Origin: Paratinospora sagittata
Lineage: Eukaryota > Streptophyta > Magnoliopsida > Ranunculales > Menispermaceae
DNA: 64,000 nt
Assembly: GCA_035771175.1 (NCBI GenBank)
Contig: CM069600.1
Span: forward strand, 4,009,210 to 4,073,209
Direction of reading: 5' to 3'
A program made the position numbers and the translations under genes. Below the pieces are notes generated by a model that searched no databases, was not told the DNA's origin, and was given only the letters and a program-made list of their open reading frames with translations. Positions 48,101 through 58,772 of this stretch are shown here, piece by piece; the first letter of the stretch is position 1; the number at the start of each line of letters is the position of its first letter.

Positions 48101-51100
48101 TAGCAACATTGGGACATCATCAAAGATGACCTTCTTAAGGTGATGGAGGAGTTCCACTCTTACGGTGTTATTAACAGATGCACAAATGAGACCTACAGTA
48201 GCTGTATCCCCAAGAAGCTTAATTCTGTTAAGGTCAGTGATTTTCGACCAATCAGCCTCACCACTAGCCTTTACAAAGTTATTACCAAAATCCTTGCGTC
48301 AAGGCTTAGGAATGTCCTTCCTTCCACTATTGTTGAATCCCAGATGGCTTTTGTGAAAGATAGACAGATTATCGATGCTGTCCTCATTGCTAATGAAGCT
48401 GTTGATGATTGGAGAATTGAAAAAAAGCAGGGTTTACTGTTGAAAGTTGACTTCGCTAAGGCCTACGACTCTGTTAAATGGGGGTTTCTTGACTGTGTGA
48501 TGAGAAAGAAAGGTTTTGATGACAAATGGTGTAAATGGATTTGGGGTTGCCTCTCAACAGCAAATTACTCCATCTTTATTAATGGAAGACCACGGGGTAA
48601 GATCTTGGGTTCCCGGGGGCTAAGACAGGGGGATCCCCTTTTCCCTTTCCTTTATACCTTGGTGGCCGATGTGTTGGATGGTATCACGAATAAGGCTAAG
48701 GATAAGGGTGTTATGCATGGTTTTATTGTTGGAAAGGATAGAGTCCATGTTTCACATATCCAATATGCTGATGATTGTCTCTTTTTTGTGAAGAATGATG
48801 GTAGAAGCCTAAAAATTGTTACAGATATCATTAACAAATTTTGTTTTATTTCTAGCCTTCGAATCAACCTATCTAAATGCCAATTGGCTGGGATCAAATC
48901 TTCCAGAGGATGACATCTCTGAAATGACGCGTAATATTGGTGTTTCCATGGGGTTTTGACCGTTGCAGTATTTGGGTATGCCTCTTGGAAGGAACCAACT
49001 GAGAAAATCTTTTTGGGACCTGTTATCCAAACAGTGGGAAGAAGAGTTGACGGCTGGGAAAGAAGTTTTCTTTCTAGAGGGGGTCGAGTAATTCTATTGA
49101 AGTCTGTGCTGGAGGCTGTTCCCTCATATTTTATGTCTACTTTTAGGATGCCTAAATTTGTTGCTTATTCAATTGAGAGGATGATGAGGAATTTCTTGTG
49201 GAAGAATGAGGAGAAAGAGAATGGCTCTCATTTGGTGAACTGGAAACTGCTCAAGAAGGATCCTGAGCATGGTGGATTGGGTGTGGGTGATCTTCTCCTA
49301 AGAAATAAGGCTATGTGTGGTAAGTGGCTGTGGCATTTCATGTAGGAGAAAGATTTGTTATGGGCCAGGGTCATTAAAAGTAGACACGGGATGCAAGATA
49401 ATGGTCGGGATGCTAGTGTTTGTAACAAAGTCACCGTCAAAGGGCCATGGAAGTTCATTCACTCTATTTACCCTATTTTTACTCCTTACATTAGGCTCAA
49501 GTTGGGCAATGGTAACTATATTAGATTCTGGGAGGACTGTTGGTGCTGGAGTATTCCTCTTATGAATCTGTTTCCTAATCTTTATGCACTTTCCAGTCTT
49601 CATAATGCCCCTATCTCTTCCTTTGCTATTTCTCCTCAAGGTCATGTGGGTCCTGTTCAAAAGTGGAACCTCCATCTTATGAGAAACTTTACAAAAAATG
49701 CCGTTGAAGAACTTCTTCTCCAATGCATTGAGTCTTCTCAATTGTAGAATTGTGAGGATAGGATTAGCTGGCTAGCGAGTCATCTGGGTTTGTTTCTTCC
49801 AAATCTTTTTTGGGGTTTATGTCCTCTTCTATCAATGACCCACCTTTGTAGCAGGCAAGGTGCATTTGGAGTGCCCTGGTTCGCTCTAAAGTGAAAGTTT
49901 TGGGATGGTTGGTTGCCCATAGGAAGTTGAACTATGCCAATGTGTTACAATTGAAGTTCCCTAACATGATGTTATCACCTTCGTGGTGCTGCCTTTGGAG
50001 GAGGAGTGAGGAGACTGTTGAACACATTTTCGGGGAGTGTGATCCAATGCAACAACTATGGGGATGTTGGCATAGAAGATGCCCCTCTATTTCCCCCCCT
50101 GATTCTAGTTTTCTTTTTTGTCTTTCCTATTTCTCAGACGAGTAGTAAACTTAAGCAGTATTGGATTTGCATTTTGTTTGCTAACATATGGTGTATATGG
50201 ACTGAAAGAAATAGTAGAATTTTTAAGGACTGTAATAGTTTTGGTAATAGGTTATGGGAGCAAACTTTGTTTTTATTTGTAAAGTGGGTGAGCTCTGGTA
50301 AGTTATCTCTGGGGTATGGCTTTGGGGAAAGGTTGTTTAATTGGAACACTATCCTTGAAACTTTGGAATCGCCTGTGGGACATCTCGTCCCTTTGGCTTC
50401 CTTGGGGTGAAAATCATGAAGTTATTTATATAGACACATAAAACTCCAATTGGGAGAAAAATTACGAATTTGTGTATATGAGCACACAATAGTCCCATTT
50501 AGGGTGAAACTTATGAATTTCTTATGTAAGTAACACGAAAGTCTTTTTTAGGTTAAAAATTAGGAATTAGTTTATATAAGCACAAGAAACTCTCATTCGC
50601 AGTAAAAAATTACAAATTTATGTATATAAGCACACGAAAGTACAATTTTTGGTAAAATTTATGAATTTCTTTATGTATGTACATGATAGTCCTATTTTGG
50701 GTAAAAATAAGGAATTTTCTTATGGGCTTGTTTGGTATAGCGACTGCGACAGCTTTTCAACTAATTCCATCGCAGAAGCTGTTTTTTAGCACGTTTGTTA
50801 GTATAACTTATCCCAAAAATAAGCAGATTAATTGTGATTTTGAAAAGCTGCCTCCTACTAGCTTTTCAAAAAGAATTTATCTATCAAGAATACCCTTATC
50901 ATTACCTATATTTTCTTTGACTTATTTTTTGCACTTTTTTATTAGGCTAGTGGGTAATATAGTCTTTTTAATTAAAAAACATTTTTTAAATTGGCAAACA
51001 AACATCTTTTTGGCACTTAAAACAGTTTTGAAAAATAGTTGCCAAACGGTTATCATCAAAGTTTTTAGAAGCACTTTTACCATAAGCACTTTTGCAAAAA

Positions 51101-54100
51101 GTAGAAGATATAAGCAGAAGTTGTTCCAAACAAGCCTTATTTATACGAAAGTCCCAATGGGTGTGAAAAATATAAATTTGTTATATAAGCACATGAAAGT
51201 CCTATTTAGGGTAATAATTAGGAATATGCTTATACAAGCACTTGAAAGCTCAATTCGGCTAAAAATTAGGAATTTGTGTATATAAGCACATGAAAGTCCT
51301 AGTTGGGGTGAAAGTCATGAAGTTATTTATATAAGCACATGAAGTAGTGTTGTAGGTCTTTTATATCAAAGGGATGAAGCTGTTTATTCAATTTCAGGAA
51401 TGAGCCACATACTGCACCTAAAACCCAAATTCTTAGCTCAGGAAGTTTGCACATTTTGTACACCTCATAGCCTGACATATCAAGTACCAAAACAATCTCC
51501 AGAGTAAGCCCCTTCATCTAAAGATTGTTAGGTAGGTGTTGTGTTCACTGTCTAATATGTTAGTGCATGATGGAACATGTTATAGCTTAAGTAGCCTGAA
51601 AATTTAGTTTGTCAAGAACCTTGGGATCTGAAGTTGTAAACAATTAATGTAGTAAATTATGCTTTACTTTTTATCCTAATTTGGACGAGTCGTTATAAAA
51701 TCATGAGTTTATTTGTCATTTTGGATTCTATTTTACCGTTTCATTAAGTCCTAAATCTAGAATTTTGTTTGGTTAGTTTTTAGTAAATAACTTCCTACGA
51801 GTGAGGTTTTTAACTTTTTTAAGTTGCCAGTTGTGTATAGAGTTATAAAAAATTCAATTTGGTTGAGTGATTGAAAAGTCTATATAAGTAGGAATTTTGC
51901 TTATTTACAAGTTTAAGTTGTCTAGAGAACAAATAGGAAACGAACTTGTGGCAGCTAGCTGCATATTAAATACACCTGAAAATGCTTTTTTCATGCAAGT
52001 GCAACTCTATGATGCACAATCCAGGGACCAATTGTTTTTCATTTAGCACCTGTAAGCTGTTTTTCATGTGAATGATAATAATTAAAAGATTAAGGATTTT
52101 GGTCTAGATCTCCCTAGGACACAAATAAGGGAAAAGAATGGGGATAGATATACTTCTGAGCTCATTTAACTCTTTTTACAGTTTTGAACTTTTGATTGAA
52201 ATTTCATGTATGGTCTTGTGCTAATTCAGCTGAAGCCCACAAATTCCCGGGTTCAATTATGTTGTATTTGGGTTTCTTGATTTTTCATGTGACACCTGTA
52301 AGCTGTTTTTCATCTGATAATAATTAAAAGATTAAGGATTTTGGTCTAAATCTCCCTAGGACACAAATAAGGGAAAAGAATGGGGACAGATATGCTTCTG
52401 AGCTCATTTAACTCTTTTTAGAGTTTTGAACTTTTGATTGAAATTTCATGTATGGTCTTGTGCTAATTCAGCTGAAGCCCACAAATTCCCGGGTTCAATT
52501 ATGTTGTATTTGGGCTTCTTGATTTCTCATGTTCACATTCAAAAGAAGATATCTGTGAGTACAATTGTTAGTGGGATTTCTAGCATTCATTGGAGAATGA
52601 CTCAATGAAGGGCATATGAAGATATATGCAAATAAAACGTATGAGGTGGAAAGAGGTGGATGGTTCAGATATGACATCTTCTGCATATTAAGTATTGTTT
52701 AGGGCTTAGTTACTTTCTCTCTATCCTAGTCACTTTGATGGATACATAATATGAGGTTCTAGTTAGGCTTTTCACTGGAACAGCTGCCACTCTTACTAGA
52801 GACCACTAACATGGTTTTGAATGAGCTACCTTGCTATTCTCTACCACCCATAGCCAGTACTGAACTCCTTGCCTTTGCAATATGATACATTGGTAAGCAT
52901 TTTATGGAGTTTGATTGTGGAGTTTGTTCTTTTCAGCATTTTATGGTTATATTTAAGTCTTTCTATTTCTTTTTCATTTTTCTTTCTTTCTGTCTTTCTT
53001 TTGATTTTAATTTTATTGGAGCAGGTAATTCAAGTACACAGTGATGAAGTCTGGTTTTTGCAATTTTCACATGATGGTAAATACTTAGCATCATCCTCAA
53101 ATGATCTAACAGCTGCTATATATGAGGTAATTTTTTCTATTTGTTTAAAATTCTGATATTAGTATTTCCATTAGTTTTGCTACTTCAGAAAAAAAAAAAA
53201 CCATGTTGATTCTTCCTAGGTTTTCGAATTTGAACAGTTCCCATATGAATTCTTAAGGTTACAAGAAAATTAGATGTACCTCTTATCTTTTTAGTTCTTT
53301 TATCAGTTGTTCATGGCAAAAGGACATGTCTTTTTCTGTTAAGATCTTATTCATGCCTAGGTGAATTGGGTGATGCTCGTCATACACGTTATACCCAACT
53401 ATACAGGTTTCAGATTTTCCCAGCAAGGTTTTGGAAATTGAATTATAAAATCTCAAAGTGTGTGTACATCGTCCTCCTCTCCCCCCAACCTCACCCTCCC
53501 AATTTCGTTCTAAACGAATGGTGTTTTATAGCCAAAAACCATTAGGTTTCTTTATGGACTGTTGGAGCTCTATCAGTCATATTTTTTCATTATCAGAGAA
53601 AGTTCATCAACGATTCAACTATAAATAAGTTTTAGTCAACCAAACCCCTTTTCTGACACAAAATGCTCTCAGGTTCATCTCAGTCAACTAAGCAGCTTAA
53701 TAACTTCACTTCTCAAGATTTAGACATTGAAGTACATATAAATCAAAAACCATGTAGAGAATTAAATAAGGGCTAAAACTTAACGTTTTTAAATATGCTG
53801 AACTTTGGAAACAATTTGAGAAGTAAATAGAACTATGACGCATTTTTTTCAGATGTTATATATGACATTAAGGTTTGGAGTGGCTAAAAATTTATCTTTT
53901 AAAGAATGTTGAGCTTCTCAGTTCCCTTCAAAGATAATGAGTTTTGTCTGCAAAATTCGTTGGCTTTATGATAATCACAAAGTGATATATGATAACCTCC
54001 AACATTGTTTGGATGTGGGATTATTCCAAAGGGACACCCAACAATCTCATCTTCCAAATGGGTGTCTATAGATCTTACAGTTAGACTAAGAAAAGAAGGA

Positions 54101-56513
54101 AAAGGAGAGCTACATAAAGGAAAAGAAAATATAATTACAATAACTACGACATACAAACAAATTAGTTTTTAGGTGCATATAAATCGTTCAAATATAAAAT
54201 AGTAGTCCATTTTCTTTAAAAAGTTAGCCAATTGGATTTCAACACTTTCATTGAGATGCATCTTATGACAATGGTTGACCCTCCTAAAAATGGAAAAAAT
54301 AATTAATTATGTTAATTAACTCATAAATCTCTTGTTTTTGTAAAGAAGAAATCATTATACATGTGGTATCAGGTATGCGTTAAATATTGCTGATGTTTTA
54401 AAATATATTCAGCACACATTATGTTAATATGTGCTATAACTGTAAAATTATGCAGAATGATCATGTGGCTGTATAGAGTTCTTCAAGATTCTAAAGGCTC
54501 TTCAGGATTGCTTTTTATGGCTTTACTTGTGTCTGCTATTAGATTTCTTTTTATTCCTACTCACTAATGAAAATATTGCACCTGCAAACCTGAAGTTTTA
54601 ATTAATTATTATCTGTCTCTTTAGTTTTTCCTTCATCGAAAGGATGTAAATGTTTATTTTGGACAACTCAAAAGCACTTTTCAGTTCATCTCTTTAGCTT
54701 CACTTCACCTGTAATTTCAATCTGATTGTTCACCAGAAAACATACTTGAAATATATATATTTTTCATAATATTTTATTAAATACCCTCTGCTTGAAATTT
54801 AATATTTTAGGTTCGGGAAGATGGCAAAGTGACCTTGAAGCACAGACTCATGGGTCACCGGAAACCTGTGCTTACAATTTCGTGGAGTCCCGACAACACC
54901 CAGCTTCTAACATGTGGAATGGAGGAAGTTATTAGACGTTGGGATGTGAAATCTGGTGAATGCCTTCACGTTTATGAAAAAACAGGCCTTGGCATGATCT
55001 CTTGCGGATGGTTGCCGGATGGAAAATTTGTGTTCTCGGGCTTAACTGACAAGAGCATTTGCATGTGGGACTTAGATGGGAAAGAGCTGGAATGTTTGAA
55101 AGGACAAAAAACGCTTAAGATCTCCGACATGGCAATAACAAATGATGGGAAGCAGATTATTACCATGTACAAGGAAACCGCATTATTATTGCTTAATAGG
55201 GAAGCAAAAGTTGAGACAGAAATTGTAGAGGAACAAACAATAACGTCATTCTCGCTATCAAGGGATTCTAAGTTTTTGCTGGTTAATCTTTTAAATCAAG
55301 AAATACATTTGTGGAGCATTGATGGAGAATGCAGACTCGTTGCCAAGTACAAAGGTCACAAACGCACTCGGTTTGTCATTAGATCTTGTTTTGGTGGGTT
55401 CGACCAAGCTTTTATTGCTAGTGGGAGCGAGGATTCACAGGTATGGATTTCTATACTATTTTTATTTATTTATTTATTTATTTTTGTCCATTTAGATATT
55501 TGGGAGTACAAACTATTATGTCACCACTAGAATGAATAAGCATTAACTCTATTTAGCCTCAACATCTACTTTAAAATGAACCTCTATTTGTTGTTGAGTA
55601 AAGCTCTAACATAATAAGTGAGAATTTTTTTACTTGCTCTTGTAGAGAGAGAAAAAATAATAGAAAAAAAGTATCAAAAAATTATTTTTTTCATTACCCC
55701 TCAACTTTTTTTGAGTTTGCAAGTAGAATTAACAAACCCCACCTTAAAGTACCATCTGTAAATGTCTAATCAACATCCCCCTCCTGGCACTGTAAAAAGA
55801 AAAAAAAAAGTAAAAAACAAAAAACAAAAATAAAGAGAAAGATAAAAGAAGATATGGAAGATACAAACAATTTAATCTGGGAAAAAAGTAGTAGTTCACG
55901 TGCAGGCTGGTGTGACGTAGAGTTATTAAGCTCTTTATTCTGTTATTAAGACAATTATCAAGAAGGTAATATTAGTTTCTTTGTTTAATGGTGCATCCCT
56001 CAATGATTTAGTTAGTGAATGCAAAAGATTTTATCTAGAATTGTTTCAATTCTTTTGATTCAACTAGAATCCAAGAGGCGCCCATTTGATTCAGTCAAAT
56101 ATGGTGAATGAATATGACTTCCCAAATAGGAACAGGAACTGGGTTCAAGCAGTTGTGTAAGAAATAAATGTTGCCCTTTTGTTCCAACTCTTCTTCTCTT
56201 TTAAACTTCCAGTAATTGCTTAGAAACAACTTCTGCACAGCGGGTTTGTTTGTTAAAATCGTTGCATTTTTTACAGGTTTATATATGGCACAGAACGACT
56301 GGGGAGCTCGTAGAAGCATTGCCGGGACATTCTGGAGCTGTTAACTGTGTAAGCTGGAACCCGGCAAATCCCCACATGTTAGCATCTGCCAGTGATGATC
56401 GTACAATTCGGATATGGGGTCTGAGTGAAGTGAATCTAAAGCACGAGGAAGCTTACGGAAATGGTGTCTTTCACCATTGCAATGGAGGAACGCTTAAAGA
56501 CGCCATGATATAA
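36142..56513 (+). CDS. WDR26-like: WDR26-like LisH-CTLH-WD40 protein (GID/CTLH complex family)
   Basis: Four coding exons, 36142-36939, 53025-53126, 54811-55440 and 56277-56513, join in phase 0 to 588 aa, matching Arabidopsis WDR26 (~589 aa as recalled). The start [15 protein letters not shown] is the first in-frame ATG and is conserved. LisH covers ~60-95 ([20 protein letters not shown]), CTLH ~99-155 ([18 protein letters not shown]), and seven WD40 repeats run ~270-565, e.g. [47 protein letters not shown]. In animals and yeast, WDR26/Gid7 is a scaffold of the GID/CTLH ubiquitin ligase. In Arabidopsis the homologue is linked to light, osmotic and ABA responses. Intron 1 is 16,085 bp and packed with nested repeats, yet all exons look intact. 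AATAAA at 56661-56666 is a likely poly(A) signal. Confidence 0.93.
36940..38660 (+). other. WDR26-like intron 1, non-repetitive 5' part
   Basis: About 1.7 kb of intron sequence with no recognised repeat apart from a (CTTTTT)n microsatellite at about 37070-37098 and an uninterrupted run of about twelve G residues at about 38526-38537. No exon or RNA gene is seen. Confidence 0.5.
38661..40325 (+). mobile_element. Ty3/gypsy gag-protease fragment, degenerate
   Basis: Broken plus frames encode, in order: a coiled gag N-terminus (stop TAG at 38727); the gag core [20 protein letters not shown] with [11 protein letters not shown]; a zinc-knuckle remnant ([18 protein letters not shown]); an aspartic-protease start [20 protein letters not shown] with the active-site region lost to a deletion or frameshift; and the protease end [20 protein letters not shown]. 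These are hallmarks of plant gypsy polyproteins. Reverse transcriptase, integrase and LTRs are absent. The fragment ends exactly where the tandem array begins. Confidence 0.8.
40326..43046 (+). repeat. Higher-order tandem array, segment 1
   Basis: Diverged ~50-bp monomers of the form '(a/t)aagcacacgaaagtccc-atttagggt-aaaaattaggaattt-gtttata'. Monomer variants recur in a fixed order (e.g. cccttttaggct, then actcccattcggggt, then gtacaattttgggt, then cccattttgggt, then cctatttagggtaataat, then cccaattaggct, then cctagttggggtg, then actccgattgggag). Marker monomer 'acaattttgg' lies at about 40716, 41252, 41695, 42246 and 42709. The last 8 bp are the left target duplication of the hAT-like element. 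Confidence 0.93.
43047..44632. mobile_element. 1.59-kb non-autonomous hAT-like element nested in the array
   Basis: Exact 8-bp duplications catgcaag at 43039-43046 and 44633-44640. Ends are inverted repeats, left taggggtgaaagc and right gatttcagcccta, with two mismatches in 13. Subterminal regions are rich in gggttgggtt and gggtcggg motifs. The interior is AT-rich, with no transposase frame. Removing it restores a normal array monomer (aagctcatgcaag joined to tctcacatggggtgaaaat). Confidence 0.85.
44633..47407 (+). repeat. Higher-order tandem array, segment 2
   Basis: Continuation of the same monomer series. Marker monomer positions are about 44792, 45336, 45805, 46285, 46829 and 47312, i.e. 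spacings of 544, 469, 480, 544 and 483 bp. All frames through it (for example those reading [10 protein letters not shown] or KFIFFTPS) are accidental translations of the repeat. Confidence 0.93.
47408..47511 (+). mobile_element. 104-bp LINE 3' tail nested in the array
   Basis: Reads cttgaaacattgtagctcca, tgggacatcttgtccctttg and then an AT-rich trailer ending cataaaagaaaa, the same 3' end as the LINE tail at 64-425. Short repeats aaagtc flank it (47402-47407 and 47512-47517). It shows the full trailer that the bigger LINE at 48054 lacks. Confidence 0.75.
47512..48053 (+). repeat. Higher-order tandem array, segment 3
   Basis: Same monomers; marker monomer at about 47905, i.e. 483 bp after the previous one once the LINE tail is subtracted. 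Confidence 0.9.
48054..50401 (+). mobile_element. L1-type LINE ORF2 fragment (reverse transcriptase to 3' end), decayed
   Basis: Plus frames encode a LINE reverse transcriptase: [14 protein letters not shown] then TAG at 48101; [53 protein letters not shown]; and the catalytic box [12 protein letters not shown] frameshift or stop follows at 48911-48956, then CKWLWHFM-type sequence, [25 protein letters not shown], and a zinc-finger end with [13 protein letters not shown]. The 5' half (endonuclease) is missing. At the 3' end it stops at ctcgtccctttggcttcc, without the AT-rich trailer or poly(A) seen in sister copies, and no target duplication is found. The element cannot be active. Confidence 0.9.
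50402..50723 (+). repeat. Higher-order tandem array, segment 4
   Basis: Array monomers resume directly after the LINE (ttggggtgaaaatcatgaag), with a marker monomer at about 50642. Confidence 0.9.
50724..51136. mobile_element. MITE nested in the array
   Basis: Left end gggcttgtttgg (50724-50735) is the inverse of right end ccaaacaagcc (51126-51136). A short ttat follows the right end and precedes the left end, suggesting a 3-5 bp target duplication as in Tourist/Harbinger-type MITEs. The interior is non-coding (agcttttcaactaattcc, gttgccaaacggttatc). Superfamily is tentative. Confidence 0.65.
51137..51345 (+). repeat. Higher-order tandem array, segment 5 (end)
   Basis: The last four or so monomers, ending with catgaagttatttatataag and cacatgaag, after which normal intron sequence follows. 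Confidence 0.88.
52048..52533. repeat. Tandem duplication, 246-bp period, near the end of WDR26-like intron 1
   Basis: The block starting acctgtaagctgtttttcat at 52048 is repeated from 52294 with few changes, through caaattcccgggttcaatta and gttgtatttgg. It is unrelated in sequence to the array and to the 247-bp duplication in VPS2.2. Remaining intron sequence on both sides (51346-52047 and 52534-53024) shows nothing else. Confidence 0.9.
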
Positions 56514-57267
56514 AAAAAAAAAAGGAGTGATGAGGTATTAAAATGTTTGTTCTAAAGCCCATTGCTTTTATGTACATTCTTCTTTTGGTCCTTTCTTCTT
56601 CCTCTGTTTTGGCATTCGTAGCAAACAAGCATGTAAATTATATGCAGCAGCTATCTGCCAAATAAACTGTCACCAGATGACCATTTTTTTCTTCTTCTTT
56701 ACTTTTCTGTTGAATTCTCTTATCAATTTAATGCTTTCATTACAATTGCTTTAGATAGTTCTGTGCTTATTGTGGTGTTTAGAATATTCACTCTCTTTAT
56801 GCCGAACGAAGCTATATTTCTAACCTGTCAGCATAACTATACTCCTCTTCCTATTGATCTTCTCATGGATGAACTACATAAACATATTTTACATTTTACC
56901 CTTTTTGATTGAGAATAGTATCGATAGCTACTGCTGTTTTATCGGTCTGTCTTTTAGGATCTGCTGTTCTCTTATCGCGTTTGGGTGTTCCATTCCATGT
57001 ATGAAATGAATCTTCCAGAGTTCACGATCCTTTGAGCTTGGTGTGTTGTATCTGTAAAATCATTCTGGGTACAATCAAGTTGATCATATGATGTTGAATC
57101 TGTTGCCAAAATCGATGATAATTTTGTAAAGGTTTAATCTTTGTTAAGGATCCGTTTGATAGCTAAGAAAATTTTTTTTGAAAAATATTTTCTCAAGCAA
57201 ATTTTTTAAAAGAATTTTTTCATGATTGCTGAACTGTGTCAGAAAATATGTTTTTTTTACACTTAAA

Positions 57268-57464
57268 TCTATACTCACTTGAAAGAGTAATTAAATGTCT
57301 CTCACTCACTCTCCCTCCATGGCTCTTATATTTGTGCCTATGTATAATTTTTTTAACTTTAAATTTTTGTTCTTTTCTTTTTTTTTAAATAATTTTATTT
57401 TATTTATAAGATAAAAAATTTAAATTTTAATAGCCGCGATGCAACACACGTGCCCATATACTAG
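57268..57464 (+). mobile_element. 197-bp Helitron-like element
   Basis: Begins TCTATACTCACTTGAAAGAG immediately after an A and ends CTAG immediately before a T. The terminal 35 bp (agccgcgatgcaacacacgt, gcccatatactag) look like plant Helitron 3' ends. It is far too small to encode proteins. Confidence 0.55.
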
Positions 57465-58027
57465 TAGTCTAGTATGACGTAAAGAAAATGAAAAATGAAA
57501 AGTTTTATTGAAAATAGAAATGCTTCTTTCACAAAATTCAATTTTGGATTTGGTAATATATGTGAGACTATTGGCTTTTATTATCATCCATTTAAAAATT
57601 GCTGAGGTGGTGTACCCCTCATTTTACAAGTGACAAGTAAATGAAAAAGTCAAACAACTAGCCTCTCATTTCACATCACCTCACTAACAATTGCAAATTT
57701 AGTATTCTCCTATATATATATAGTAAGCAAGAGAGAGATGTTAATCTAACTGTAAAAAAAAAAATATATAATTACGCATTTATATTTATTATTACACATC
57801 TCGAGATGTGTAAAACATGAACCAATAAACAAAAATCTGTATTAGTAATGCAGCTTTATTTTTTTGCAATTATATTAACATTCCCTATATATATAAAAGG
57901 GGGATGTCATTATATTAACTTCATATTTGTTGTATCGTTTATTACATATATTAAAATATGTCAAACATATCTAATAGACATGAAGTTGTAGTTGCACTTT
58001 TTGTAATTATAATAGCATTTTCCCAAA

Positions 58028-58049
58028 GCGCGCGCGCACACACACACAT

Positions 58050-58089
<40 letters not shown>
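58028..58089. repeat. 62-bp uninterrupted alternating purine-pyrimidine tract
   Basis: (GC)n passes into (CA)n and then (TA)n, gcgcgcgcgcacacacacac followed by atatacatac and TA repeats, with no break in purine/pyrimidine alternation. It is a compound microsatellite with Z-DNA potential at its GC/CA end. Confidence 0.85.
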
Positions 58090-58090
<1 letters not shown>

Positions 58091-58772
58091 CCATGGTAAG
58101 TATATTATCAGACAAGGCTCTCCTGTGAGAAATGATCAATTAACTAGTTTTAAAGCAAACCAAGCAGCCAACATAAACAACATGATTACTTACATTATTT
58201 GAGCTAACATGAGCACTATTTTCAAATATTTTGGCAACATAAACTTTAACTAGTCTCAAAGATTAAGCACATTTTGAGCACGGAAAGATAGGCTCTCTAA
58301 ATTGTCTGGTCTTAAATCCGTATCATAAAATAGAAACTATCATCGCCAACAGAAGAAGACAATAGAGAGTACTATGTCAGTACAGTATCAAGACCACAAA
58401 ATTTGAGCCACAAAAAGAGTGAAAAAAAAAAAAAAAAAAAATTGCAACCCAATAACCTCAGTTTCATGTTATGTACAATAGGGAGCAGCAGCATTCTAAA
58501 GCTGTAAGCATTGGCTAGGATGATATCTCCATGAAGAACCCTATTTTTCTTCTTAAAAGGCTTTCAAAGAACAAGGGTGGGTGGTTATTACCTTTTGAGA
58601 ATGAGCAGGAAATGAATATTTCCACATACCAAGATAGATCTCTTCCAAGCAAATGGTTAAACACCTAAGAATGTTTAAGAGATTTGGAGAAGTCTTACTG
58701 CCTAAAGAGTTAACTCCCCAAGTGAGTTTCTTCTCTTCATCAAGAATCTTTGTTGTCATCTGATCACTCAAT

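Larger units (their letters stand above)
56514..58772. other. Convergent intergenic region between WDR26-like and JASON-like genes
   Basis: Contains the WDR26-like 3' UTR, with AATAAA at 56661. Next come a short Helitron-like element (57268-57464), AT-rich sequence, a long alternating purine/pyrimidine tract (58028-58089), a 19-A run at about 58423-58441 and the presumed 3' UTR of the minus-strand JASON-like gene. No further gene. Confidence 0.5.
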
